From contig NZ_LGAP01000023.1 in NCBI RefSeq assembly GCF_001270265.1, forward strand, positions 1-64,000: DNA of 64,000 nt. Direction: 5' to 3'. The notes under the pieces were generated by a model. The model was not told the origin of the DNA, searched no databases, and saw only the letters and a program-made list of their open reading frames with translations. The DNA is from Ensifer adhaerens. GTDB taxonomy: Bacteria; Pseudomonadota; Alphaproteobacteria; Rhizobiales; Rhizobiaceae. The stretch's first letter is position 1, and each line of letters opens with the position of its first letter. Position numbers and translations under genes: made by a program. Shown here piece by piece: positions 1-8,314 of the stretch.

Positions 1-143
1 GACAGCGTGAAATCGTCGGTGTGGCAGATGCCGGTGGCCTTGACCTCGATCAGCACCTCGCCGGCCCGCGGGCCTTCGAGCTGAACGGTCATCACTTCCA
101 GCGGCTTGCCGGCCTGAACGGCGACGGCGGCGCGTACATCCAT
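1..143 (-). CDS. frmA: S-(hydroxymethyl)glutathione dehydrogenase (class III alcohol dehydrogenase), N-terminal part only
   Basis: Only the first 47 codons are in the window, read leftward from an ATG at 143. The protein begins MDVRAAVAVQAGKPLEV and contains VKATGICHTD, the first zinc-ligand region of class III zinc alcohol dehydrogenases, where Cys and His bind the catalytic zinc. The family oxidises S-hydroxymethylglutathione, the spontaneous adduct of formaldehyde and glutathione, using NAD in the cytoplasm. It lies just downstream of etfA and near two predicted N-demethylases. A role in removing formaldehyde released by demethylation is inferred from that context. The family call is firm; the rest of the gene lies outside the window. 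Confidence 0.85.
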   Translation of the reverse strand, partial: MDVRAAVAVQAGKPLEVMTVQLEGPRAGEVLIEVKATGICHTDDFTL

Positions 144-231
144 CGTTGGATACCTCTTGCTGGTGATTTGATTGCAGGCCAGGCCGCGCAGCTGCCGGCC
201 TCCAGATTGATATCGTTCGGTTCAAGACGCC

Positions 232-1173
232 TTAGAGCGCCTTTTCAAGCTCCGGCAGAGCATCGAAGAGATCAGCGACGAGGCCGTAGTCGGCGACCTG
301 GAAGATCGGTGCCTCCTCGTCCTTGTTGATGGCGACGATGACCTTGCTATCCTTCATGCCGGCGAGATGCTGGATCGCCCCGGAGATGCCGCAGGCGATG
401 TAGAGATCGGGCGCGACCACCTTGCCGGTCTGGCCGACCTGCCAGTCGTTCGGCGCGTAGCCGGCGTCGACCGCAGCACGGCTTGCACCGACGGCAGCGC
501 CGAGCTTGTCGGCAACCGGCAGGATCACTTCCCTGAATTTTTCCGAAGAGCCGAGCGCGCGGCCACCGGAGATGATGATCTTGGCCGAGGTCAGTTCCGG
601 ACGATCCGACGACGACAGCGCATCGGCGACGAAGCTCGACAGGCCGGGATTGGCGGCAGCCGAGACGCTTTCGATCGCAGCCGAACCGCCTTCAGCGGCG
701 GAGGCGAAGGAAGCGGTGCGCACGGTGATGACGCGCTTGGCTTCCGTCGTCTGCACCGTCTGGATGGCGTTGCCGGCATAGATCGGGCGTTTGAAGGTGT
801 CGGAGGAGACAACTTCGATGATTTCCGAAACCTGGCTGACGTCGAGCAGCGCTGCAACGCGCGGCATGACGTTTTTGCCGACCGAGGTCGCCGCGGCGAC
901 GATCGTGTCGTAGTTTCCGGCAAGCGAGACGATGAGCGCCGCCAGCGGCTCGGCGAGGTTGTTGGCGAGCGAGGCGTCGTCGGCAACGAGCACCTTGGCA
1001 ACATCGGCAAGCTTGGCGGCCTGCTCTGCCGCTGCCTTGGCGCCGGCACCGGCGACCAGCACGTGCACGTCGGCTCCAGTCCCACTGGCGATCTTGGAGG
1101 CAGCCGTCAGAGCCTTGGCGGTCTGGTCGGAAAGGTGGTTGCTGTCGTGGTCAGCCAGAAGCAGAATGGCCAT
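232..1173 (-). CDS. etfA: Electron transfer flavoprotein alpha subunit, copy 1
   Basis: A 313-residue ETF alpha subunit of normal length. The N-terminal domain starts [10 protein letters not shown]. The C-terminal FAD-binding domain carries the family signature around residues 252-280 ([14 protein letters not shown] followed by VIVAINKD). With EtfB it forms a soluble heterodimer that carries electrons from flavoprotein dehydrogenases to ETF-ubiquinone oxidoreductase. It lies 25 nt downstream of etfB, in one transcription unit. The second copy at 55918-56859 differs at only about 14 of 313 residues. The neighbouring flavin demethylases are the obvious electron donors (inference). Confidence 0.95.
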   Translation of the reverse strand: MAILLLADHDSNHLSDQTAKALTAASKIASGTGADVHVLVAGAGAKAAAEQAAKLADVAKVLVADDASLANNLAEPLAALIVSLAGNYDTIVAAATSVGKNVMPRVAALLDVSQVSEIIEVVSSDTFKRPIYAGNAIQTVQTTEAKRVITVRTASFASAAEGGSAAIESVSAAANPGLSSFVADALSSSDRPELTSAKIIISGGRALGSSEKFREVILPVADKLGAAVGASRAAVDAGYAPNDWQVGQTGKVVAPDLYIACGISGAIQHLAGMKDSKVIVAINKDEEAPIFQVADYGLVADLFDALPELEKAL

Positions 1174-1198
1174 GATGATATCTCCCTTTTGCTGAACC

Positions 1199-1948
1199 TT
1201 AGAGGACGCCGGCTTCGACTTTAAGCTTCTCGACGAGCTCGGCCACCGACTTGACCTTGATGCCAGCCTTGCGGCCCGACGGCTCCTCGGTCTTCAGCAC
1301 CTTGATGCGGGCTGCCGTGTCGACGCCGAAGTCGGCCGGCGACTTCTTGTCGAGCGGTTTCTTCTTCGCCTTCATGATGTTGGGCAGCGAGGCATAACGC
1401 GGCTCGTTCAAACGCAGGTCGGTGGTCACGACCGCCGGCAGCGTGATGGCGATCGTCTGCAGGCCGCCATCGACTTCGCGCGTCACCGTCGCGCTTCCCT
1501 CACCGATCTCGACCTTCGAGGCAAAGGTGCCCTGGGCCCAGCCGAGCAGCGCCGACAGCATCTGGCCGGTCTGGTTGCTGTCGTCGTCAATCGCCTGCTT
1601 GCCGACGATGATCAGTCCCGGCTGTTCGGCCTCGGCCACTTGCCTGACGATCTTGGCGACGGCGAGCGGCTCAACCTGGTCCTCGGTCTCGACCAGGATC
1701 GCCCGGTCGGCCCCCATGGCGAGCGCGGTCCTGAGCGTCTCTTCGGCCTTGGCCGGACCAACGGAGACAACGACGACCTCGTCGGCCTTGCCCGCCTCCT
1801 TCAGCCGCAGCGCCTCTTCCACCGAGATCTCGTCGAACGGGTTCATCGACATCTTCGCATTGGCCAGCTCGACGCCCGAACCGTCCGCCTTCACGCGGAT
1901 CTTGACGTTGTAGTCAACCACCCGTTTGACCGTAACCAGGATCTGCAT
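1199..1948 (-). CDS. etfB: Electron transfer flavoprotein beta subunit, copy 1
   Basis: A 249-residue ETF beta subunit starting [20 protein letters not shown] purine-rich ribosome site (GAGAGGAGAG) precedes the ATG at 1948. The family binds AMP and packs against the EtfA FAD domain. The family signature region includes [15 protein letters not shown]. It is the first gene of an etfB-etfA unit. The copy at 56883-57632 differs by only about six or seven residues, so the pair looks recently duplicated or homogenised by gene conversion. A cupin gene on the same strand ends 43 nt upstream and may be cotranscribed. Confidence 0.95.
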   Translation of the reverse strand: MQILVTVKRVVDYNVKIRVKADGSGVELANAKMSMNPFDEISVEEALRLKEAGKADEVVVVSVGPAKAEETLRTALAMGADRAILVETEDQVEPLAVAKIVRQVAEAEQPGLIIVGKQAIDDDSNQTGQMLSALLGWAQGTFASKVEIGEGSATVTREVDGGLQTIAITLPAVVTTDLRLNEPRYASLPNIMKAKKKPLDKKSPADFGVDTAARIKVLKTEEPSGRKAGIKVKSVAELVEKLKVEAGVL

Positions 1949-1991
1949 GGATCTCTCCTCTCAACGTAAATGGAAAGTTGCTCGGGGTAGG

Positions 1992-2597
1992 TCAGTGCCT
2001 TGGCTGGTCCGGCAGCAGTGCCCAAAGAGCGAATAGTGGTCTCTCCCCCGAGCGCATGGCGTGCTTGATGCCCGGGGGATTGTAGAAAGAGCCTCCGATC
2101 CCCGGCGAGAACCAACCGGAATCGCCTTGCTGAAACTCCCCCTCGGACAGAACCAGGTAAGTCTCCTCCGGAGCATGCTCATGGTCCGGGTAGCGAACCT
2201 TCGGGGCCATCAACGTGGCGCCGAGCCAAACGTCCCTGCGGTCTTCCAACCCACCCGGGCCGACGATCATCGTATTGGCGTGGCTCAGGAGGAAGTTCTC
2301 GCTGGCCGTGTTGTCATAGGTCGAACGCCATTTCCACTCGAGCATCGGCTCGAGTGCCTTGAAGCTCGCTGCGAGTGAACGCAGCGAGGTTAGCCGCACG
2401 TCCACATGCAAGACGCCTTCGAGGTATTGTTTGCAAACGGGAAGACGTTTGCCTTCACCTTGGCGCTCCGTGCCCGGGGTCTCGAGATTCGCTAAGATCT
2501 GCATGACGGAGCGCCGGGCGCGCAGGTCATGGGCGTACTGGTCGAATGCCACGAACGCCGCGTCGACAACCCTCTGCAATATGTCATTTCGCGTCAT
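1992..2597 (-). CDS. Cupin-fold DMSP-lyase-like protein (DddQ/DddL type)
   Basis: A 201-residue protein with a C-terminal single-domain cupin. The metal-site motif is visible as Tyr136, His139, His141, Glu145, Tyr147 and His179. The intervals His141-4-Glu145-2-Tyr147-32-His179 equal those I recall for the ligands and catalytic Tyr of marine DddQ (His125, Glu129, Tyr131, His163). Length and the N-terminal helical half also fit the DMSP lyase family. DddQ releases dimethyl sulfide and acrylate from dimethylsulfoniopropionate, often slowly. Here the gene sits between etfB and a StcD-like demethylase, with a betaine importer nearby. Its true substrate may be another betaine. Fold and family are likely; activity is uncertain. 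Confidence 0.7.
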   Translation of the reverse strand: MTRNDILQRVVDAAFVAFDQYAHDLRARRSVMQILANLETPGTERQGEGKRLPVCKQYLEGVLHVDVRLTSLRSLAASFKALEPMLEWKWRSTYDNTASENFLLSHANTMIVGPGGLEDRRDVWLGATLMAPKVRYPDHEHAPEETYLVLSEGEFQQGDSGWFSPGIGGSFYNPPGIKHAMRSGERPLFALWALLPDQPRH

Positions 2598-2643
2598 GCG
2601 AGACCTCGATGCTGATCGAAGGGCGAGCCAATGAGCTCCGCGG

Positions 2644-4680
2644 TTAGAGATCCTTGGCCAGCCTCAAGGCGTCGTAGATGGCGGCGTGCGTGTTGCGGGC
2701 AGACACCGCATCTCCGATGCGGAAAAGCTGATAGGTGCCAGCCGGATTGCGCTCGACCGTCTGTGGGCTGCCGGAAAGCAATTCGTCGTAAGAGAGCTCG
2801 CCGAGGTTCCTCGAGCCGGGCTTCAGTTCGAAATACAGGTCATCCAGCGGGATCGTACCGTGATTGACGACGATCTGGTCGAACATCTGCTGCTTGGCGA
2901 CGCCCCCATAGTCACTGCCGACGTGCGCGATGATCTGATTGCCGCTCTTTTCGGCGGCCTCCAACCTGTAAGTGACGGTGAAGGTTACATCGAGCTTCTG
3001 CAGCGAGCGCATGTAGGGCACGAGATTCATCGCCATCACTTCCGGAGCGAATGACCGGTCGGGTGTCATGATCTCGACCTTCGCTCCGGCCTTGGCGAGG
3101 AACTCTGCGGCCTGCAAGCCGGCGTGGTCGCCGGCATCGTCGAAAATCAGCACATTGGTCCCGGGCTTCACGTCGCCCGAGATGATATCCCAGGAGGAAA
3201 CCACCAACTCATTGCCCTTTGACAGGACCTCCGTATGGGGCATGCCACCGGTCGCGACGATCACTACATCGGGGTTTTCTGCCGTAACGGTGTCGGCCTC
3301 AGCCCAGGTGTTGAAGCGGAAGGTGACGCCGAGCTTCTCGCATTGACCCATGCGCCAATCGATGATGCTCATCATTTCCCGCCGGCGCTCGCTTTGCGCC
3401 GTCAGCCGGATCTGCCCTCCAGGATTGTTCGCCGCCTCAAGGACCACGACCTCGTGACCGCGCTCGGCCGAGACGCGGGCGGCTTCAAGGCCTGCCGGCC
3501 CAGCCCCGATGATCACCACCTTCTTGCAAACCTCCGCCTTTTTGACGATGTGCGGCATGGTCTGCTCGCGACCCGTCGCGGCATTGTGGATGCAATAGGC
3601 AGCTCCGCCCTGATAGATGCGGTCGAGACAGTAGTTCGCGCCGACGCACGGACGGATATCGTCCTCACGTTTCTCCATGATCTTTCGCACAATATGCGGG
3701 TCGGTCATGTGGGCACGTGTCATGCCGATCATGTCGACCTTGCCGGATGCGATCGCGTAGCGCGCCGTTGCGACATCCGGGATCTTCGCCGCGTGGAAGG
3801 TCGGGAAATTGGTTGCGGCACGGATCTCGCCTGCGAAATCGAGGTGCGGAGCATTGGCCATCCCTTGGATCGGGATAACATCGGTCAGACCGGCGTCCGT
3901 ATCGATGTGGCCGCGAATGACGTTCAGATAGTCGATGAGACCGCTGTCGCGCAGCCGCTTGGATATCTCCATCCCCTCGGCTCGACCCGTCCCACCGGGA
4001 AGACACTCGTCGGCGGTGTATCTGATACCAAGGATGAAATCGTTGCCGACCCTCTCGCGCATGGCCTTGAAGACATCAAGACAGAACCGCATGCGGTTTT
4101 CGAGCGAGCCGCCATAGGGTCCTTCGAGCTCGTTGGTCAGCGGCGAGGTAAACTGATCGATCAGATGGCCATAGGCCTCGAGTTCGACACCGTCCATACC
4201 GCCCGCCTTCATGCGCTCCGCGGCGTCGGCGAAGTCTTTGATGATGCGCTCAATGTCCCAGTCTTCGAGCTTCTTCGGGAAGGCGCGATGTGACGCTTCG
4301 CGGTGATGTGACGGTGCCACAACCGGAAGCCAGTCACCCTTGTCCCAACGGGTCCGTCGACCGAGGTGGGTAAGCTGGATCATGATCGCCGCACCCTCCT
4401 CGTGGACGGCATCGGTCATCTGCCGGATCCAGGGGACGATCTCATCCTTGTAAGCCAGCAGATTGTTGAAGACTGGCGGACTGTCCTTCGAAACCGCAGC
4501 AGAGCCCGCGGTCATCGTCAGCGCCACACCACCCTTCGCCCGCTCGACTGTATAGGCACGGTAACGCTCCTTCGGCATCCCGTCTTCCGGATAGGCTGGT
4601 TCGTGTGACGTGACGATGATGCGATTTCGCAGCGTCAAGTGCTTGAGTTTGTAGGGTTGCAGGAGGGGATCGTTCGACAT
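2644..4680 (-). CDS. stcD: N-methylproline (stachydrine) demethylase StcD-like, FMN/FAD iron-sulfur flavoprotein
   Basis: A 678-residue protein of the old-yellow-enzyme/trimethylamine-dehydrogenase family. Residues about 1-370 form the FMN TIM barrel. Cysteines 345, 351 and 363 form an iron-sulfur motif. From about residue 387 (VVIIGAGPAG) a dinucleotide-binding FAD/NAD domain follows. The whole sequence resembles rhizobial StcD, assigned to removing the last N-methyl group from N-methylproline in proline-betaine catabolism, with ETF as the likely electron acceptor. The usual second cluster cysteine is Ala348. The gene lies downstream of a divergent promoter shared with a TetR gene and 46 nt upstream of the cupin gene. 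No Rieske first-step demethylase (Stc2 type) is in the window, so the exact substrate is open. Confidence 0.8.
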   Translation of the reverse strand: MSNDPLLQPYKLKHLTLRNRIIVTSHEPAYPEDGMPKERYRAYTVERAKGGVALTMTAGSAAVSKDSPPVFNNLLAYKDEIVPWIRQMTDAVHEEGAAIMIQLTHLGRRTRWDKGDWLPVVAPSHHREASHRAFPKKLEDWDIERIIKDFADAAERMKAGGMDGVELEAYGHLIDQFTSPLTNELEGPYGGSLENRMRFCLDVFKAMRERVGNDFILGIRYTADECLPGGTGRAEGMEISKRLRDSGLIDYLNVIRGHIDTDAGLTDVIPIQGMANAPHLDFAGEIRAATNFPTFHAAKIPDVATARYAIASGKVDMIGMTRAHMTDPHIVRKIMEKREDDIRPCVGANYCLDRIYQGGAAYCIHNAATGREQTMPHIVKKAEVCKKVVIIGAGPAGLEAARVSAERGHEVVVLEAANNPGGQIRLTAQSERRREMMSIIDWRMGQCEKLGVTFRFNTWAEADTVTAENPDVVIVATGGMPHTEVLSKGNELVVSSWDIISGDVKPGTNVLIFDDAGDHAGLQAAEFLAKAGAKVEIMTPDRSFAPEVMAMNLVPYMRSLQKLDVTFTVTYRLEAAEKSGNQIIAHVGSDYGGVAKQQMFDQIVVNHGTIPLDDLYFELKPGSRNLGELSYDELLSGSPQTVERNPAGTYQLFRIGDAVSARNTHAAIYDALRLAKDL

Positions 4681-4723
4681 GCGACGGGCTCCGGTTTAAG
4701 GACTCTGATCGCAACGCTAAGCG

Positions 4724-4789
4724 AAAATGTACATATGTGTCAACAATGAAAACACATGCGTTTGGATTATCGACACACATGTACATTTT
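4724..4789. promoter_or_regulatory. Long inverted repeat in the stcD-like/TetR divergent promoter
   Basis: The arm at 4724-4741 (AAAATGTACATATGTGTC) pairs with 4772-4789. Seventeen of 18 positions are complementary, and the arms are 30 nt apart. Between them, 4751-4762 (AACACATGCGTT) is itself a palindrome with one mismatch. The site lies in the 146-nt gap between the divergent demethylase and TetR genes, just where an autoregulating TetR protein would bind. The operator role is inferred from position and symmetry. Confidence 0.65.
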
Positions 4790-4826
4790 GCTTGAAGAAG
4801 CCCAGTAGATTTGTTAGGAGTTCATT

Positions 4827-5456
4827 ATGGAACAGGCGATGAGTGACAGCGGCTGGCGTGGTTCTCATGAGGGGTGGCTCGAAGCGGCCTATGACTCTCT
4901 GCTCGAATCCGGCGTGGATTCGGTAAAGATCCTGCCGCTCGCCAAGAGGCTCAACCTGTCCCGAACCAGCTTCTACTGGTTCTTCAAGGACAGGGAGGAA
5001 TTGTTGAGTGCCCTGATCGCGCGGTGGAGAGAAAAGAACACCGGCAACCTCGTGAAGCAGTCGGAAGCTTATGCCGAGACTTTGGCCGAGGCGATGCTGA
5101 ACGTGTTCGACTGCTGGGTGAACAAGGACTTGTTCGACTCGCAGTTCGAGTTTGCGGTCCGCAGTTGGGCCCTTCAGTCGCCAGAGATTGTCGACGAGGT
5201 TCAACGAGCCGATCAGGTCCGTCTGGAAGCGCTCGCCCGGATGTTCATGCGTTTCGGCTATGGCGAAGGGCCTGCCGATGTTCGCGCCCGAACGACCTAT
5301 TTCGTGCAGATCGGCTACATCTCCATGCAGTCCAAAGAGGACATTGCGCTGCGTATGAAGCGGATCCCCGAATACATCGCAATTTACACCGGCCAAGTGC
5401 CGCAGCAGAGGGAGCTTGACCGCTTCTTCGCCCGGCACGGCTACAAACCCGAGTGA
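4827..5456 (+). CDS. TetR/AcrR-family transcriptional regulator
   Basis: A 209-residue protein with an N-terminal TetR helix-turn-helix at about residues 15-60 (LPLAKRLNLSRTSFYWFF is the recognition region). The C-terminal ligand domain is all-helical. It is divergent from the StcD-like gene across the long inverted repeat at 4724-4789 and starts the rightward run that includes the ProC-like reductase and the betaine importer. The likely job is substrate-responsive control of both arms. A betaine or its breakdown product is the natural inducer candidate. The family call is firm; effector and sign of control are unknown. Confidence 0.85.
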   Translation: MEQAMSDSGWRGSHEGWLEAAYDSLLESGVDSVKILPLAKRLNLSRTSFYWFFKDREELLSALIARWREKNTGNLVKQSEAYAETLAEAMLNVFDCWVNKDLFDSQFEFAVRSWALQSPEIVDEVQRADQVRLEALARMFMRFGYGEGPADVRARTTYFVQIGYISMQSKEDIALRMKRIPEYIAIYTGQVPQQRELDRFFARHGYKPE

Positions 5457-5470
5457 GAGAAGGACTGGAG

Positions 5471-6265
5471 ATGAACGGCCGTTTGAGGGTTGGCATTGTC
5501 GGTGGGGCGGGGTGGCTCGGCGGAGCCATCGCCGAAGCTCTTCTCGATGCCGGCGTTGTAACGTCTGACGGGCTGTCCCTCTCCTACCGCAGCAATCAGC
5601 CGGAGCGTTTCCCCTCCTCGTTCTGGACAGTAGACAACCAGGCGCTTGCCGACCGGTCGGACGTCATCGTTCTCTCCCTCCGTCCCGTCGACTGGCAGGA
5701 TCTGAAGGTCGATGCTCGAGGTAAGCTCCTGATATCCGTCATGGCGGGCGTGCCCCTAAGCGCGCTTTGCCAACGTCACGAAACGTGTCGCGTCGCGCGT
5801 TCGCTTCCCAATGCCGCAGCGGAAGTCCGCAGATCCTATACGCCATGGATCGCCACGGGCGATGTCAGCCAGGCCGATCGAGAAATCGTGCGCGCCATCT
5901 TCGACGCTTGCGGGATGCAGGATGAGGTCACAAGCGAGACCGAGCTCGACTATCTCACGGGCCTTTCTGGGTCGGGGCCGGCTTTTCCGGCTCTTCTGGC
6001 CGCCGCGATGATGGACGACGCCGTCCGGCAAGGTCTCGATCCGCTGGTCGCGCGGCGCGCGGTCAACTCCGTCTTGATCGGAACGGGTCGGATGCTCGAA
6101 CAGCGAGACCACTGTCCGACCGACACAGTCGAGACGTTTCTCGATTATCGCGGCACGACCGCTGCAGCGATCGAAGCCATGCGCGCGGCCGGCTTCGACG
6201 CCGCCATCGCCGAGGGCCTGGCAGCCGCGCTCAAGAAATCGGTGAGTATGGGACGAGGTTCCTGA
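5471..6265 (+). CDS. Pyrroline-5-carboxylate reductase-like (ProC family) oxidoreductase
   Basis: A 264-residue protein. The N-terminal Rossmann fold has the glycine motif IVGGAGWLGGAI (residues 9-20). The C-terminal dimerisation domain has the ProC hallmark LTGLSGSGPAF. The family reduces 1-pyrroline-5-carboxylate to proline with NAD(P)H. ATG 5471 is chosen because AAGGA lies six bases upstream; an in-frame GTG at 5453 overlapping the TetR stop is the alternative. The glycine motif is divergent and the gene sits in a betaine cluster, so it may be a specialised imine reductase rather than the housekeeping proline enzyme. It probably shares an mRNA with the TetR gene. Confidence 0.75.
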   Translation: MNGRLRVGIVGGAGWLGGAIAEALLDAGVVTSDGLSLSYRSNQPERFPSSFWTVDNQALADRSDVIVLSLRPVDWQDLKVDARGKLLISVMAGVPLSALCQRHETCRVARSLPNAAAEVRRSYTPWIATGDVSQADREIVRAIFDACGMQDEVTSETELDYLTGLSGSGPAFPALLAAAMMDDAVRQGLDPLVARRAVNSVLIGTGRMLEQRDHCPTDTVETFLDYRGTTAAAIEAMRAAGFDAAIAEGLAAALKKSVSMGRGS

Positions 6266-6335
6266 CAGCCGTCCGGAGCGGGCGAAGCGGCAGCCGGCTC
6301 CTGATACAAAAATGCCGCCAAAAGAGGGAACGTTT

Positions 6336-7337
6336 ATGAAGAAGCTGCTTGCATCTACCTGCTTGATGTTCGGCCTACTTGGCGGAGCGTCCGTTACGAG
6401 TGCCGCCGAATGCGGAACCGTCACGATTGCCAGCATGAACTGGCAAAGCGCCGAGGTGCTGTCGAATCTCGACAAGTTCATTCTCAACGAAGGCTACGGT
6501 TGCAGTGCCGAGATCACCATCGGCGACACCGTGCCGACGATCACCTCCATGGCGGAGAAAGGCCAGCCTGACATCGCTCCGGAAGCATGGATCGACCTGC
6601 TGCCCGATGTCGTCAAGAAGGGAACGGAAGAAGGCCGGATCATAAAGGTCGGCTCTCCTCTTCCCGATGGTGGCGTGCAGGGCTGGTGGATCCCCAAATA
6701 TCTCGCTGACGCCCATCCGGACATCAAGACGATTGGCGACGCGCTGAAGCACCCGGAGCTCTTTCCCGATCCGGAGGACCCAAGCAAAGGAGCCATTTAC
6801 AATGGCCCGCAGGGCTGGGGCGGCACGGTCGTAACTTCCCAACTCTACAAGGCGTTCGACGCTGAAAAGGCAAAGTTCACGCTGGTCGACACCGGTTCGG
6901 CGGCTGGCCTCGACGGTTCGATTGCCAAGGCCTACGAACGCAAGGAAGGATGGGTCGGCTACTACTGGGCACCGACTGCGCTGCTTGGCAAATATGAGAT
7001 GGTCAAGCTTGAGGCAGGCGTACCCCTCGATGCCGCCGAATGGAAGCGCTGCATTACCGTGGCTGACTGCGCCGATCCCAAGCCGAGTGCATGGCCGGTC
7101 GATACGATCGTGACTCTGGTCGCCAAGCCCTTCTCCGAGAAGGTCGGTCCTGACGTCATGGACTATCTTAACAAGCGCGCCTGGAGCAACGACACGGTCA
7201 GCAAGCTGATGGCCTGGATGACGGACAATCAGGCAAGCGGCGAAGAAGGCGCCAAGCACTTCCTCGAAGAGAACGCAGACGTTTGGTCGAAGTGGGTCTC
7301 GCCGGAAGCGGCCGAGAAGATCAAGTCGGCCCTCTAA
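6336..7337 (+). CDS. proX: Glycine/proline-betaine ABC transporter substrate-binding protein
   Basis: A 333-residue periplasmic protein of the OpuAC/ProX family. A signal peptide runs MKKLLASTCLMFGLLGGASV and is probably cut after TSAA. ATG 6336 is chosen over one eight codons upstream because GAGGGA precedes it and the signal peptide starts there. The mature protein is rich in tryptophan and tyrosine (MNWQS, PEAWIDL, QGWWIPK, WVGYYWAP), as expected for the aromatic box that holds quaternary ammonium groups by cation-pi contacts. It is followed by a strong intercistronic hairpin, then permease and ATPase genes. Class is firm; the precise betaine is not. Confidence 0.85.
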   Translation: MKKLLASTCLMFGLLGGASVTSAAECGTVTIASMNWQSAEVLSNLDKFILNEGYGCSAEITIGDTVPTITSMAEKGQPDIAPEAWIDLLPDVVKKGTEEGRIIKVGSPLPDGGVQGWWIPKYLADAHPDIKTIGDALKHPELFPDPEDPSKGAIYNGPQGWGGTVVTSQLYKAFDAEKAKFTLVDTGSAAGLDGSIAKAYERKEGWVGYYWAPTALLGKYEMVKLEAGVPLDAAEWKRCITVADCADPKPSAWPVDTIVTLVAKPFSEKVGPDVMDYLNKRAWSNDTVSKLMAWMTDNQASGEEGAKHFLEENADVWSKWVSPEAAEKIKSAL

Positions 7338-7346
7338 GCCACTTCT

Positions 7347-7376
7347 GGGTGCGGTGCGCCTAAGCTCACCGCACCC
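7347..7376 (+). terminator. Intercistronic hairpin after proX-like gene
   Basis: A perfect 10-bp stem, GGGTGCGGTG (7347-7356) with CACCGCACCC (7367-7376), has a 10-nt loop and is followed at once by TTTT. It resembles a weak intrinsic terminator or a 3'-end stabiliser between the binding-protein gene and the permease gene. That would give more binding protein than membrane components, a common pattern in ABC operons. Confidence 0.7.
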
Positions 7377-7426
7377 TTTTCCAGAATCGAAAAACTTGCG
7401 CCGGCTTCTTCAAAAAGGGGAACCGA

Positions 7427-8314
7427 ATGGAATGGCTTTTTGAATTCCCACACATGAACGACGACTCCCTTCGCACGCTGAAGAAGGCGATCGACGAAGG
7501 CTTCCGCTCGTTCACGCGCGCCTATGGCGACGCCATCGAGGGCTTCTTCTCTCCTTTGCAGCACTTTCTGATCGCCTCAGAACGCTTCATGACGCAGACG
7601 CCTTGGCCGATCATCATGATCATCATCCTCGCGATCGCCTGGGGCGCGAGCAGAAGTTTGAAAGTCGTGCTGGGCTGTTCGGTGACTCTGCTGGCGATCG
7701 GCTATTTCGACATGTGGGACGACACCATGCGGACAGTCTCAATGATCTTCGTCTGCACGCTCCTGTCGATTGCCATCGGCATTCCGATCGGCATTCTGAT
7801 GTCCCGTTCCGATCGCCTTCAGCGGGTCGTTAACCCGGTGCTCGATGTCATGCAGACGATGCCGAGCTTCGTCTATCTGATCCCCGTCGTCATGCTGCTC
7901 GGGATCGGAAAGGTGCCGGGCCTCATCGCAGTCGTCATCTACGCCATCCCGCCGATGATCCGGCTTACCAATCTCGGCATTCGCCTTGTCGACAAGGATG
8001 TTCTCGAAGCGGCTGACGCCTTTGGTTCGTCGAGTTGGCAGAAGCTCAAGAACGTGCAGTTGCCGTTGGCGCTGCCGACGATCATGGCCGGCATCAACCA
8101 GACCATCATGATGGCGCTTGCAATGGTCGTCATCGCCTCGATGATTGGTGTTCAGGGCCTCGGCCAGCCGGTGCTGAAGGCGATTGCCAACCAATATTTC
8201 ACGCTGGGCATTTTCAACGGCCTTGCCATCGTCGGCATCGCCATCATCTTCGACCGGGTCAGCCAGGCATACGGCGAGAGACTCCAGAAGCACCGGGAGA
8301 TCGTCCATGGCTGA
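7427..8314 (+). CDS. proW: Betaine ABC transporter permease
   Basis: A 295-residue ProW/OpuAB-type inner-membrane permease. An N-terminal cytoplasmic/amphipathic stretch of about 60 residues comes first, then hydrophobic segments from about residue 58. The cytoplasmic EAA loop is EAADAFGSSSWQKLKNVQLP, which docks on the ATPase. The core TMSIAIGIPIG to GVQGLGQPVL segments match the family. The ATPase start overlaps the end of this gene by 8 nt, so they are translated together. Substrate class follows from the binding protein and ATPase; betaine import is likely. Confidence 0.88.
   Translation: MEWLFEFPHMNDDSLRTLKKAIDEGFRSFTRAYGDAIEGFFSPLQHFLIASERFMTQTPWPIIMIIILAIAWGASRSLKVVLGCSVTLLAIGYFDMWDDTMRTVSMIFVCTLLSIAIGIPIGILMSRSDRLQRVVNPVLDVMQTMPSFVYLIPVVMLLGIGKVPGLIAVVIYAIPPMIRLTNLGIRLVDKDVLEAADAFGSSSWQKLKNVQLPLALPTIMAGINQTIMMALAMVVIASMIGVQGLGQPVLKAIANQYFTLGIFNGLAIVGIAIIFDRVSQAYGERLQKHREIVHG

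Noticed and set aside
367-1224. Plus-strand frame over etfA, and its counterpart at 55681-56880
   Set aside because: Both are antisense shadows of the etfA copies; their mutual similarity only reflects the etf duplication.
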